Assembly (NCBI GenBank): GCA_003169845.1
Contig: PNAG01000002.1
Coordinates: 1-64,000 of the forward strand
From: Candidatus Dormiibacterota bacterium
GTDB taxonomy: Bacteria; Chloroflexota; Dormibacteria; Dormibacterales; Dormibacteraceae
DNA: 64,000 nt
Direction: 5' to 3'
The position numbers and the translations under genes were made by a program. Below, piece by piece: positions 48,211-55,523 of the stretch; the stretch's first letter is position 1, and each line of letters opens with the position of its first letter. Below the pieces are notes generated by a model. The model did no database searches, was not told where the DNA came from, and worked only from the letters and a program-made list of their open reading frames with translations.

Positions 48211-49361
48211 CTATAGGGCGGCAAAAGTGGATTTCGAAGCCGGACTCCGGATCGAGCGTCGTGTTTGTCCCGTGGCCGACGGCTGTTGGAGGCGGCTGAT
48301 ATTCTTCCGCGGCGGTGGTGGGCCTCCTCAATCTGCTGCTTGGCGTCCTTATTAGTGCTGGTCGTTCCCGCCGCGACCTCGTCCTCGAGAATCTGGTGCT
48401 GCACCAACAGGTTGAGGTGCTCTCTCGAGCCAGGCCGAAGCCTCGTCTACGCGCTGCCGATCGCGTCCTGTGGGTTTGGCTGAGGAGTGTCTGGCCGGCT
48501 GGGTGGGATCGTCACCTGAGGATCGTTCGACCGGAGACGGTGGTCGGCTGGCATCGCAAAGGTTGGCGCTCGTACTGGACCTGGAAGTGTCGGACCCGAC
48601 TCGGCCGACCTCGCCTAAGCCAGGAGGTCCGGGAGCTGATCGCCCGAATCTCGCGGGAGAACCGGCTGTGGGGGAGCGAGAGAATCCGCGGAGAGCTGCT
48701 CAAGCTCGGAATCGTGGTAAGCAATCGATCGATTCGCCGCTATCGATGGCGCGGTCCGAGACGGGAGCGAAGTCAAAGCTGGCGATCGTTCCTGCGCAAC
48801 CAGATCAAAGGCATCTGGGCGGCCGATCTCTTCGTGGTCCACACCATCGGCATGCAGAGCCTGTACGTGTTCTTCTTCATCAGCCACCTGCGCAGGGAGC
48901 TGGTTCAGTTCAACGTAACGGCCAGCCCGACGGCTGCCTGGATCTGGAGGCAAACCATCGAAGCCACCGGCTGGGGTCGTCAGCCCCAGCACCTGATTCA
49001 TGACCGCGACAACGTCTACGGCGCTGACTTTGGGACCAAGCTCGCTGCCATCGGCACCGCAGATATCCGCACGCCCTATCGGACACCACTGGCGAATTCA
49101 GTCGCCGAAGGGGTGGTCCGGACCTTTCGCCAGGAGTGTCTCGACCACGTCATCGTCCTCAACGAGCAGCATCTGCGCGCCCTGCTCACGGAGTTCGTGC
49201 ACTACTACAACCATGATCGCCCTCATCGCACGCTTAAGCTGCAGACGTCGGTACCAAGTCCGCCGATGTCAGGCGGCGCCGTCGTCAGCCGACCGATCCT
49301 GGGTGGACTTCACCACAGCTACGCGAGGGCGGCATGAGCGATGTGTTTGGCCGTCCTACAA
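48211..49361 (+). mobile_element. Insertion sequence with DDE transposase (IS481/IS3-like)
   Basis: About 1.15 kb. The left end CTATAGGGCGGCAAAAGT (48211-48228) and the right end TGTTTGGCCGTCCTACA (49344-49360) are imperfect inverted repeats of each other and match the family C arms elsewhere. One transposase gene fills it. No target duplication is clear to me at the edges, so age and exact ends are uncertain. Confidence 0.6.
48315..49337 (+). CDS. DDE transposase with rve integrase core
   Basis: 340 residues from GTG 48315. The N-terminus (RDLVLENLVLHQQVEVLSRA) and HRKGWRSYWTWKCR are typical of a large IS group in soil bacteria annotated as integrase core proteins. An HTH-like LSQEVRELIARISRENRLWG, SERIRGELLKLGI follows. 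The catalytic triad is the Asp in GIWAADLFVVHTIG, the Asp in LIHDRDNVYGADF, and the Glu in SVAEGVVRTFRQECLDH. It is full length with no stop, so the IS may be active. C-terminal YNHDRPHRTLKLQT is normal. Confidence 0.85.
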   Translation: MVGLLNLLLGVLISAGRSRRDLVLENLVLHQQVEVLSRARPKPRLRAADRVLWVWLRSVWPAGWDRHLRIVRPETVVGWHRKGWRSYWTWKCRTRLGRPRLSQEVRELIARISRENRLWGSERIRGELLKLGIVVSNRSIRRYRWRGPRRERSQSWRSFLRNQIKGIWAADLFVVHTIGMQSLYVFFFISHLRRELVQFNVTASPTAAWIWRQTIEATGWGRQPQHLIHDRDNVYGADFGTKLAAIGTADIRTPYRTPLANSVAEGVVRTFRQECLDHVIVLNEQHLRALLTEFVHYYNHDRPHRTLKLQTSVPSPPMSGGAVVSRPILGGLHHSYARAA

Positions 49362-49417
49362 CCGGTGCTGGTGGAATTCATCGCCGCCTACCCGACTTCT
49401 AGCAGAAGGCTCGCTAC

Positions 49418-49876
49418 GTGACAGTCAAGATCACTCCGAACGGCACACGCGGCTTCAAGGCGCCTCGCGGATTCAGGCCGCTGGCGCGCCTCCACGCTCG
49501 GATCTACAAGCTGGTTGGCGGCCGTGGTCATGGAAACATGGTGGTTCTGACGACGCTCGGCTCACGCAGCGGCCTCGAGCGCTCATCCACAGTCGCGAGC
49601 TTTCCGGAAGGCGACGGCACCCGGTTGGTCGTCGCCTCGATGGGAGGTGAGGCACGTCACCCGAGCTGGTATGTGAACCTGGCCAAGAATCCGGACCACG
49701 TATTTCTGCAGGTGGGAGGCGAACGCTTCCGGGTCCGGCCCACCTCCCTTCATGGCGCAGAACGAGCGACGGCGTGGAAGCGGATCACATCCGAGGCCTC
49801 GAACTTCGCCGAGTACCAGACCAAGACCGACCGGGAGATCCCGGTGGTCCGTCTTACTCGCGACTCCGCGAAATAG
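49418..49876 (+). CDS. Deazaflavin (F420)-dependent nitroreductase-family protein
   Basis: 152 residues from GTG 49418. It has the Ddn-type split-barrel marks: LTTLGSRSGLERSSTVASFP, LVVASMGGEARHPSWYVNLA and PDHVFLQVGGERFRVRP, with the late ARELG-like segment replaced by FAEYQTKTDREIPVVRLTR. Family members use reduced F420 to reduce quinones, nitroimidazoles or other small acceptors at the membrane. Its presence suggests the host makes F420, as does the LLM enzyme at 29101. It starts 57 bases after the IS end, and no promoter is obvious. Confidence 0.85.
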   Translation: MTVKITPNGTRGFKAPRGFRPLARLHARIYKLVGGRGHGNMVVLTTLGSRSGLERSSTVASFPEGDGTRLVVASMGGEARHPSWYVNLAKNPDHVFLQVGGERFRVRPTSLHGAERATAWKRITSEASNFAEYQTKTDREIPVVRLTRDSAK

Positions 49877-49957
49877 GAACCAAGCCACGGAGGTGCCCTA
49901 GCGGTTAGGCGGCGACTGGATTAGGTCTGACCAGGTGTTTGAAGCTCAGCACCAGTT
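49877..49957. other. Spacer with tRNA-5'-like string
   Basis: GGAGGTGCCCTAGCGGTTAG then GCGG at about 49890 resembles the acceptor and D-arm start of a tRNA, but no anticodon arm follows. Too weak to call. Confidence 0.2.
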
Positions 49958-50012
49958 GTGGGGGGCAAAAGTCAATCTGCAGAGGCCTGGTCGGACTTTT
50001 GCCCTCCTACAC
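49958..50012. repeat. Family C paired-arm element, copy C5
   Basis: Left arm GTGGGGGGCAAAAGTC, right arm (reverse complement) GTGTAGGAGGGCAAAAGTC, with 19 bases between. The arms pair to a near-perfect hairpin. Confidence 0.7.
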
Positions 50013-50186
50013 TCCTTTAAATGACGCGAGGCCTGGAGATAAGGAGAACGCTCTCTGCAGCCGGTCCTTGCGCTGGCATGCCTCTGGGTGGACTTGGCAT
50101 GACGCTGGCGCTGCAACGTGGCGGGTTCAAACCTGGGTGTGGGGTGCACAATGAACCGCCCTGGGTTCGATGGAGACCTCAGGGGT

Positions 50187-50270
50187 GTCCTGGCACTCCA
50201 GGACGTCGCCAAGCCGGTGGTCAAGGAGGTCCTAGTACGCGTTCATGCGGAAACATTAAGTCGAGGATCC
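50187..50270 (+). pseudogene. Zinc-type alcohol dehydrogenase N-terminal remnant
   Basis: The frame gives VLALQDVAKPVVKEVLVRVH then AETLSRGS, the usual GroES-like start of quinone-oxidoreductase/ADH proteins (EVLVRVHA). It breaks off ten bases before the partial family A copy at 50281. No further ADH domain is found. Confidence 0.55.
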
Positions 50271-50280
50271 ACCGAAGCTT

Positions 50281-50298
50281 GTATATGCTCGGAGGCAC
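50281..50298 (+). repeat. Family A partial copy A9
   Basis: GTATATGCTCGGAGGCAC, a diverged left half of the A core lying directly beside the ADH remnant. Confidence 0.5.
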
Positions 50299-50390
50299 AG
50301 GAAGCGCAGCGGTGTAACCCAGAGAGGTAGTAGTTCTTGAAATGGGATGCGCTGGTCACGCCAGCGCCCTGGTCTCCAAGGAGAATCGAA

Positions 50391-50834
50391 ATGCGGAACC
50401 TGCTTCCCGCCCTCCTAGGCGTATTCTTCCTCGCGGGCTGTGGTGGGGGAGGTACTGCCACTAACCCGGCGTCCCCGTCACCAACCATCAGCTTCATCAT
50501 GGGCGCACAAAACGGCAGCGGGGTGGCCGGCACCGGCCAGGTTGTCAAGGGCACCGGCTCGTTCGTAGTCACGATCAAGCTAACCGGCCTGACGCCCAAC
50601 TCGAGCCATGTTTCTCACGTGCATACCGGTGCATGCGCCAAGCCGGGTGGCATCGCATATGCGCTACAAGAGGTCATTGCCGACTCTTCCGGAGCCGCCA
50701 CGGTGACGAGCACCGTGATGGTGGACTACTCGGTTCCAACGGGCGGTTGGTACGTCAATGTCCACCACGGTCCAGACCTCAGTGTCCCCGCCAACGGACC
50801 CAGCATCTCATGCGGAGATTTGCCGACCGCCTGA
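50391..50834 (+). CDS. CHRD-like extracellular lipoprotein
   Basis: 147 residues from ATG 50391, seven bases after AAGGAG. The signal ends in the lipobox FLAGC (Cys17), then a Ser/Pro linker. The rest is one beta-sandwich domain of about 115 residues with SHVSHVHTGACAKPG and GGWYVNVHHGPD. These histidine-containing loops are as in CHRD or Cu/Zn-SOD-like domains and might bind a metal. Function of such bacterial lipoproteins is unknown. It stands alone between remnants; I see no terminator after it. Confidence 0.7.
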   Translation: MRNLLPALLGVFFLAGCGGGGTATNPASPSPTISFIMGAQNGSGVAGTGQVVKGTGSFVVTIKLTGLTPNSSHVSHVHTGACAKPGGIAYALQEVIADSSGAATVTSTVMVDYSVPTGGWYVNVHHGPDLSVPANGPSISCGDLPTA

Positions 50835-50984
50835 CCTGATGGCAGAGGCCGACCCAGCCCAAGTGTGTTCAGGACCACTTGTGGTCGGCGTCTAACGAGC
50901 AGGTTTCGTACAGCAACGCCGGTGGCAAACCGTGCAAATTGGTGGTACGCAGTGCTACTCCGCGAATTCGGACCGCGTTTTCTG

Positions 50985-51045
50985 AACGGGGCTCAGCGAT
51001 CTGTTAACCGCAAGGTTCAGGGTTCGAATCCCTGTCCCGGAGCCA
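50985..51045 (+). other. Pseudo tRNA-Asn(GTT), internally deleted
   Basis: The 3' part is intact: CTGTTAACCG (anticodon GTT), CAGGG-TTCGAAT-CCCTG T-arm, acceptor strand TCCCGGA, G and CCA (51043-51045). The 5' acceptor TCCGGGA is missing, and GCTCAGCG of the D-arm runs directly into the anticodon arm. It is a tRNA-Asn remnant, probably an attachment-site scar. Confidence 0.65.
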
Positions 51046-51330
51046 ATTCTGAATACGAAATCTAGCTTGCTGTCGAGCCACGGTTGACAGCGGTACAGCA
51101 ACCGTACAGCAATTGCTCGGGAACTTGAGCACCGACTAGCGTCCTTTCGGCGCCCTACTTGATCTCGGTCTTAGAGATGGGCCTTCCGATTCGAGCTGAG
51201 CCGTGCGGCCAACAACCGCAAGGCTCCCATTGCGAAGGTGCCAGCAAATCCCGTTGTCCGTTACCGGCGCAACGGGACGGTTGCTCTCTATAAGAGATAG
51301 CTACCGATAGCGTGGCGACGGTTCGCCAAG

Positions 51331-51405
51331 CTGTAGGGCGGCAAAAGTCGATGTCGGGCAGCTGGGACGGTCTTTAGTCCGTACACCTTAAGGAAATACG
51401 GGGCA
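51331..51405 (+). repeat. Family C arm C6 joined to family B copy B5
   Basis: C6 (CTGTAGGGCGGCAAAAGTC, 51331-51349) runs into TGTCGGGCAGCTGGGAC and then B5 (from 51377, GTCCGTACACCTTAAGGAAA then TACGGGGCA). Copy B3 has the same link sequence, so C and B may be parts of one larger degraded element. Confidence 0.7.
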
Positions 51406-51480
51406 CCCTGGGTTTGTTGGCGGGCTCGCTTCTCGAGTGATTCAGATGGTTCGAATGCGATAGAAGAGCGCCGGGTGGGA

Positions 51481-51540
51481 TTTCGAGTTCGCCGTCTTGT
51501 ATATCCAGTCGGGCGCACTTCAAGACATCGCCTTCCACCT
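51481..51540 (+). repeat. Family A dispersed repeat, copy A7
   Basis: TTTCGAGTTCGCCGTCTTG, then the core from 51500 to 51540. The left flank is the same type as in A1. Together with B5 and C6 it fills the gap between the pseudo tRNA-Asn and the VOC gene. Confidence 0.8.
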
Positions 51541-51717
51541 CACCGGCACCCCGAGGATCGTGTGCATCAAGCGATGTTGGATCGCTTGAATCCAGGCCGA
51601 TAGTGGTCACCCCGTGTGAGAGGTGTTGCACTCGCAAGAAACGTACCTCGATCTGTCGGGCCACCAAACTACTACGACGGTTCGGCCGACTCGCCGCGAT
51701 TTTCTCAGGCGGCAGAC

Positions 51718-52221
51718 CTACGTTATTTGCATGAGTCCCCTCGGCCATGCGGCCTCGAGCGACATGCCGTTGTTGTCAATGAAACCCATGTTTCGGAATG
51801 GCCCCTGGTCCATGATCGGCGTCGTTGGGACGCCGTGGCGAGTCAATCGCTCACGGAGCTCCAGCCCTGCGGCCTCGTCGGGCAGGGCGAGCGAGATGTG
51901 CGAAAGGAAGGTCGCTCCGGGGTCGAAGACCGCCGCTTGGAGTGTGCGGTCATGGGGACCGAACAGGGGCGCCTGGTGATACTCAAAGAAATGTAGGCCC
52001 GGTCGGTCCGGGTCGCCACCGGGTCGGACCGCGCCGTGTCGCCCGTGCAGTTCCCCAGCGGGCGCGATGAAGACGACTTGCATCCCAAGCATATCCCGGT
52101 AGAAGCTGATCGTTGAATCGAGGTCGCGAGTGACGAGGGCCACATGGTGGAACCCCCGCCAGGCTGGTGCAAATGGCGAGACATCATCAGTGCGATCGGT
52201 CATCGGCATCATCCTTTTCAT
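51718..52221 (-). CDS. VOC-family (glyoxalase/dioxygenase-like) protein
   Basis: 167 residues from ATG 52221, eight bases after GGGGGG; the in-frame ATG at 52245 lies in the operator. Two beta-alpha-beta-beta-beta units form one metal site: RGFHHVALVTRDLDSTISFY with the first His, GLHFFEYHQAPL with the Glu, FLSHISLALPDEAAGLEL with the second His, and IDNNGMSLEAAWPRG with the last Glu. VOC enzymes isomerise, open or modify small molecules, often antibiotics or glyoxals. Divergent from a TetR gene, with a long inverted repeat between, so it is probably inducible. Confidence 0.85.
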   Translation of the reverse strand: MKRMMPMTDRTDDVSPFAPAWRGFHHVALVTRDLDSTISFYRDMLGMQVVFIAPAGELHGRHGAVRPGGDPDRPGLHFFEYHQAPLFGPHDRTLQAAVFDPGATFLSHISLALPDEAAGLELRERLTRHGVPTTPIMDQGPFRNMGFIDNNGMSLEAAWPRGLMQIT

Positions 52222-52230
52222 ATGTCGCCC

Positions 52231-52265
52231 CCCTATTCGCTTCATGAACTGTGCAGCGAATAGGG
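52231..52265. promoter_or_regulatory. TetR operator, 11-bp inverted repeat
   Basis: CCCTATTCGCT (52231-52241) and AGCGAATAGGG (52255-52265) are perfect inverted repeats around 13 bases. They lie between the starts of the VOC and TetR genes, ten bases before one and seven before the other, so binding would block both. Confidence 0.75.
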
Positions 52266-52271
52266 CATAAT

Positions 52272-52910
52272 GTGAACCGCGTGAACGTGGATGTCAAGAG
52301 GCGGCCTTACCGGTCAGCCGCCCGCGCACTGCAAGCGCGCCAGACGCGTCGCCGGATCCTCGCCGCTGCTACCCGACTATTCGTGAAACGGGGATACGTG
52401 GCGACCAGCGTTGCGGGCATTGCAGCCGAGGCGGGCGTTGTGAGCCGCACGGTCTACCTCGACTTCCCGAACAAACGCGCGCTGCTCGAAGAGGCTATCG
52501 GGTTCGCCCTTGGTGGTGACGATGCCCCGGTGGCGCTACGCGACCGCGACTGGTTCCGGCAGACGGTCGAGGCGCCCGTTGCCGAGATTCCGACGCTCTT
52601 CGCCAAGTTCACAGCCGCCCTCCACGTTCGCAGCGCAGCGCTCCTGGAGGCCGCCGAGGCGGCCGCCTCCGCGGACCCTGAGCTGGCCGAGCGCCGTGAC
52701 CGGGCCCGCAAGCACAGGCGTGCAAACATGCGCCGGGTGGCGACGGCGGTCGCCGCGCAAACCGGAGCCGACGTCGACTACCTGACCGACGTCTTTTACT
52801 CGCTCGAGTCGCCGGCCGTCTACGCCCAGTTCGTCTTCCAGTGCGGGTGGTCGCCGCAGCGCTACGAGCGGTGGCTAAGAGAGACGCTCGAAGCCGCGAT
52901 TCTCAAATGA
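52272..52910 (+). CDS. TetR/AcrR family transcriptional regulator
   Basis: About 212 residues from GTG 52272; GTG 52281 is possible, and an upstream start would sit in the operator. The HTH is RRILAAATRLFVKRGYVATS, IAAEAGVVSRTVYLDFPNKR. The C-terminal helical domain ends QFVFQCGWSPQRYERWLRET. It most likely represses itself and the VOC gene through the inverted repeat at 52231. The effector is unknown; VOC proteins of this setting often handle toxic small molecules. Confidence 0.9.
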   Translation: MNRVNVDVKRRPYRSAARALQARQTRRRILAAATRLFVKRGYVATSVAGIAAEAGVVSRTVYLDFPNKRALLEEAIGFALGGDDAPVALRDRDWFRQTVEAPVAEIPTLFAKFTAALHVRSAALLEAAEAAASADPELAERRDRARKHRRANMRRVATAVAAQTGADVDYLTDVFYSLESPAVYAQFVFQCGWSPQRYERWLRETLEAAILK

Positions 52911-52995
52911 GTAGACACTCCGGAGCGCGCGACCCGGCCCGATAGGGACCGAGCCCACTTCAAGTTGATGCCGTTTTAGAACCCATAGGGTTTTG
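52911..52995. other. Spacer with repeat D
   Basis: Contains ACTTCAAGTTGATGCC (from 52957), the family D string, shortly before the IS remnant. Confidence 0.35.
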
Positions 52996-53109
52996 TCAAG
53001 CCCTGGGGGCTCCGAGGGTTGGGTCGAAGTCGCGACCTGAACGCCAGACGCCCCAGACGATGGCCAAGACCTTGGACATGCAACGGCCAATTGCGTTCAT
53101 GGCGCTTTT
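52996..53109 (-). pseudogene. Transposase C-terminal remnant (IS110-like)
   Basis: Minus-strand KSAMNAIGRCMSKVLAIVWG then VWRSGRDFDPTLGAPRA and stop. It resembles the last 35 residues of IS110/IS1111-type transposases (a basic helix, then a short acidic tail). Everything upstream is replaced by family A copy A8. Confidence 0.45.
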
Positions 53110-53114
53110 ACCCT

Positions 53115-53190
53115 GGGCTGTAAGGCCGTCTGAGTTCAAGCGCGCTGTATATCCAGTCGGAGGCACGTCAAGGTGTGGCATCGCCTTCTA
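53115..53190 (+). repeat. Family A dispersed repeat, copy A8 (long form)
   Basis: GGGCTGTAAGGCCGTCTGAG, TTCAAGCGCGC and the core from 53148, with an insertion in the right half (AAGGTGTGGCATCGCCTTC). It links the transposase remnant to the copied PAP2 fragment. Confidence 0.75.
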
Positions 53191-53214
53191 CAACCGAATC
53201 CGTGGGTCAGATGC

Positions 53215-53276
53215 TGGGTCCCCTTCATCCTGATCTTCCTGGCCTGGGAGGCGATGCGAGGAGTGGCCCCAAACCC
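53215..53276 (+). pseudogene. Copied internal fragment of the PAP2-type gene at 61442
   Basis: These 62 bases match 61652-61714 inside the intact gene, with only a few differences (one base lost in a C-run, two substitutions seen by eye). They encode WVPFILIFLAWEAMRGVAP in the donor. The copy has no start, is cut at both ends and lies 24 bases after repeat A8. It is a recent partial duplication. Confidence 0.8.
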
Positions 53277-53448
53277 AGGTTGTGCTCAGCGGCCGCGCGC
53301 CACCAATCGCGTTAACACGAGGTAGCTCCAAACGGCTCGGGGTCTTTTCATCCCAAGCTCGTCCTTATCCAGGATGCACCGGATCAATTTCTGGTGCTAT
53401 TCAGTTTCGTTTGCCGTTGCCGCGGGGACCCGGTGGCAAGACAACCGA
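53277..53448. other. Gene-free spacer
   Basis: No gene or clear signal seen. Confidence 0.3.
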
Positions 53449-53853
53449 TCAGTTCCCACTGAGCGCCAGATATGCGATCAGCGCCGCGCCCGCTACCAGA
53501 GTGACGACCACGATGGCGATCTCTGGGAAGGCCTCGGGCTCAAAGTGGCCTTTGTCGATCTGATCGCGGGCCTGAAAGAAACGAAATGTGCTTATGGCCA
53601 CTGCCACGAGTCCTGATGCCACGAGGACGATCCCAATCGGTCCCGAATAGGAGGAACCTGACTGCACAGAATGGCCGCCGATCGCGGATATCTCGCGGAG
53701 GAACAGTCCGAACCGAGCGACCACGAAGCCGAGGCCCATGAGCGCAATAGCGGTCCTGATCCAAGCAAGCAGTGTCCGCTCGTTGGCGAGGTGCTCGCGA
53801 GCTCGAGTGCTCTCGTTCTCGGTCTTCAGCTGTGCGTCCGGCTTTTCTTCCAT
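53449..53853 (-). CDS. DUF202 (YidH-like) membrane protein
   Basis: 134 residues from ATG 53853. The DUF202 motif REHLANERTLLAWIRTAIAL is at residues 18-40, followed by three membrane helices (MGLGFVVARFGLFL, IGIVLVASGLVAVAISTFRF, IAIVVVTLVAGAALIAYLAL). The family is small inner-membrane proteins of unknown role. Its start overlaps the stop of the second DUF202 gene by one base, so both are made from one mRNA and probably act as a pair. Confidence 0.85.
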   Translation of the reverse strand: MEEKPDAQLKTENESTRAREHLANERTLLAWIRTAIALMGLGFVVARFGLFLREISAIGGHSVQSGSSYSGPIGIVLVASGLVAVAISTFRFFQARDQIDKGHFEPEAFPEIAIVVVTLVAGAALIAYLALSGN

Positions 53854-54224
53854 CAACTCCTGATGAGGTAAATAAGGATCGCGGCTCCGGCTCCGGCGGT
53901 CAAAACGGACAGGCCTAGGTTCCACGTAACTGAGGACGCGAATTCTGTCGCCTCGATGGCGCGTCGCATTCGAATAAAGCTGACTCCCGCGATAACTATG
54001 ACCAGCCAGCCGGCCGCGGCGGCTAGCACACCCAGATATCGGCTTGGCAAGCTCTCGATAACCTGGAACTTCGCGACTGCAAACCCCATCGCGAGGAGCA
54101 CGAGGCCGACCCGAAACCAGGCGAGGAAGGTGCGGACGTTCGCAAGGTGGTCGCGAATCCGTACACCTTCGCCGCCGCCTCGGCCTCGCAAAGACGACCG
54201 GCCAGACAAGACCGGCACAGTCAC
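53853..54224 (-). CDS. DUF202 membrane protein, second copy
   Basis: 123 residues. Motif IRDHLANVRTFLAWFRVGLV, in which the usual ER/NERT is NVRT, then helices VLLAMGFAVAKFQV, YLGVLAAAAGWLVIVIAGVS and LGLSVLTAGAGAAILIYLI. It is a clear but diverged paralogue of the next gene. The tandem pair of DUF202 proteins near a cation antiporter gene is common; the function is unknown. ATG start preceded by a weak GAGG-like site. Confidence 0.8.
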   Translation of the reverse strand: MTVPVLSGRSSLRGRGGGEGVRIRDHLANVRTFLAWFRVGLVLLAMGFAVAKFQVIESLPSRYLGVLAAAAGWLVIVIAGVSFIRMRRAIEATEFASSVTWNLGLSVLTAGAGAAILIYLIRS

Positions 54225-54255
54225 CGGTTCATTAAAGGAGGGCTCAGGCTCGCGA

Positions 54256-55419
54256 TCATCTTGACTCAGCTGACGTCCCCTTCGCGCCTGGTTTGCTTGC
54301 CAGCATTGCGGCGCCGATGCTGGCCGGGATCAGTGTGAGGCAGCCACCGGCCACCAGGGCAGCCGCCAACGGTGGAGTCAGTGCGCCGCTCGCGAGTCCA
54401 AGAGCGGCAGCGGCAGCCGGGAGCCCCAGCTGTGCTGCGGCCAATAGGCCAGACGCAAGCTTTTGATACCTACTGGTCGCGAGCGACGCCAGTAGATGGA
54501 CGGCGGTCGCGCCCGTCGCCATCGCCACGGCGACAGCGATCGCCGACGGCGAGTTGACCAGGCTCCTAATATCGAGCGTGGCACCAAGAAGAACGAAGAA
54601 CGCGGGCACGAAAAAGCCCGTCGCCAAGCCCGTCAACTGGTGGACCAAGCGATGGGGCTCGTGGAACTGCCGGAGCACGATGCCAGCCGCAAAGCCAGCC
54701 AGGAGAAGGCTGGCACCTGTGGACTCAGAAATCGCACTCAGCGCAAGCAGGAGGAGCACCGAGATGCGCAGCTGGAGCGCCCAACTGCGATGCTTCGACT
54801 CGCCCTTGGCCTCATCCGCGAGCGGGGTCTGGAAGAATCGGCGCCCAAGGGCCACCGCGCCAGCGGCCACCACGATGATCAGGCCATCACCAAGAATGGC
54901 TGCGGGGATGCGGCCCGACCCAGAAAGGGTAAGTGGCATCAGCAGAGCGGTGAGGGCGTCGGCCAGGGTCATCCAGGCGATCAGAACGGCGACGGCCGGG
55001 CCGTCCAGACCACGTTCCTGGATGATCGGGAAGGCTACGGCAGCCGAACTGCCGGCTAGCAGAACGATTAGAAGTTGAAGATGGCCGGCCTGCAGAACAA
55101 TGCCGAACGCGATCCCGAGTGGGACGCTCACGGCAAGGGTCACCAACAAGGCCACAGCGCCTCGAATGGCACCACCTCGGAGTTGCTTCGAGCCGAGGTC
55201 GACCTCCGTGCCTGCGCCGAGCATCAGCATCGCGAAACCGAGTGACATGAACGCGGGGAACGGTTGGACACTTGGATGGATGAAGTGAATCCCGGTGCGA
55301 CCGAGGAACGCGCCCGCGATCAGCTCACCCACTAGAACCGGCACCAGCGGCTTCCTACCTGCCGCCAGCAAAGGGCCAAGTAAACCAGCCAGGACGACGA
55401 GGGCCAGCGAAGCAAACAT
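54256..55419 (-). CDS. CPA2-family cation:proton antiporter (KefB/NapA-like)
   Basis: 387 residues from ATG 55419; an in-frame ATG at 55509 would add 30 soluble residues. About twelve membrane helices are present: PVLVGELIAGAFLGRTGIHF in the early domain, GFAMLMLGAGTEVDLGSKQL, LLIVLLAGSSAAVAFPIIQE, and the core WMTLADALTALLMPLTL with the conserved Asp. FVPAFFVLLGATLDIRSLVN is the CPA2 family turn. It exchanges Na+ or K+ for H+. No RCK/TrkA domain follows, so it is unregulated by nucleotides. Confidence 0.85.
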   Translation of the reverse strand: MFASLALVVLAGLLGPLLAAGRKPLVPVLVGELIAGAFLGRTGIHFIHPSVQPFPAFMSLGFAMLMLGAGTEVDLGSKQLRGGAIRGAVALLVTLAVSVPLGIAFGIVLQAGHLQLLIVLLAGSSAAVAFPIIQERGLDGPAVAVLIAWMTLADALTALLMPLTLSGSGRIPAAILGDGLIIVVAAGAVALGRRFFQTPLADEAKGESKHRSWALQLRISVLLLLALSAISESTGASLLLAGFAAGIVLRQFHEPHRLVHQLTGLATGFFVPAFFVLLGATLDIRSLVNSPSAIAVAVAMATGATAVHLLASLATSRYQKLASGLLAAAQLGLPAAAAALGLASGALTPPLAAALVAGGCLTLIPASIGAAMLASKPGAKGTSAESR

Positions 55420-55523
55420 CGGCTGGTTAATAGAGTGGCGAATTAGAGCGTCGCGGGTTGGTCTGATCCGAACGCCCGATGGGGCAGCCGGGTCACATAT
55501 TCCCGGCACCGGCCGGCTCTAGG

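Noticed and set aside
49890..49915. tRNA 5' half
   Set aside because: Resembles an acceptor and D-arm start, but no anticodon arm or T-arm follows within 100 bases.
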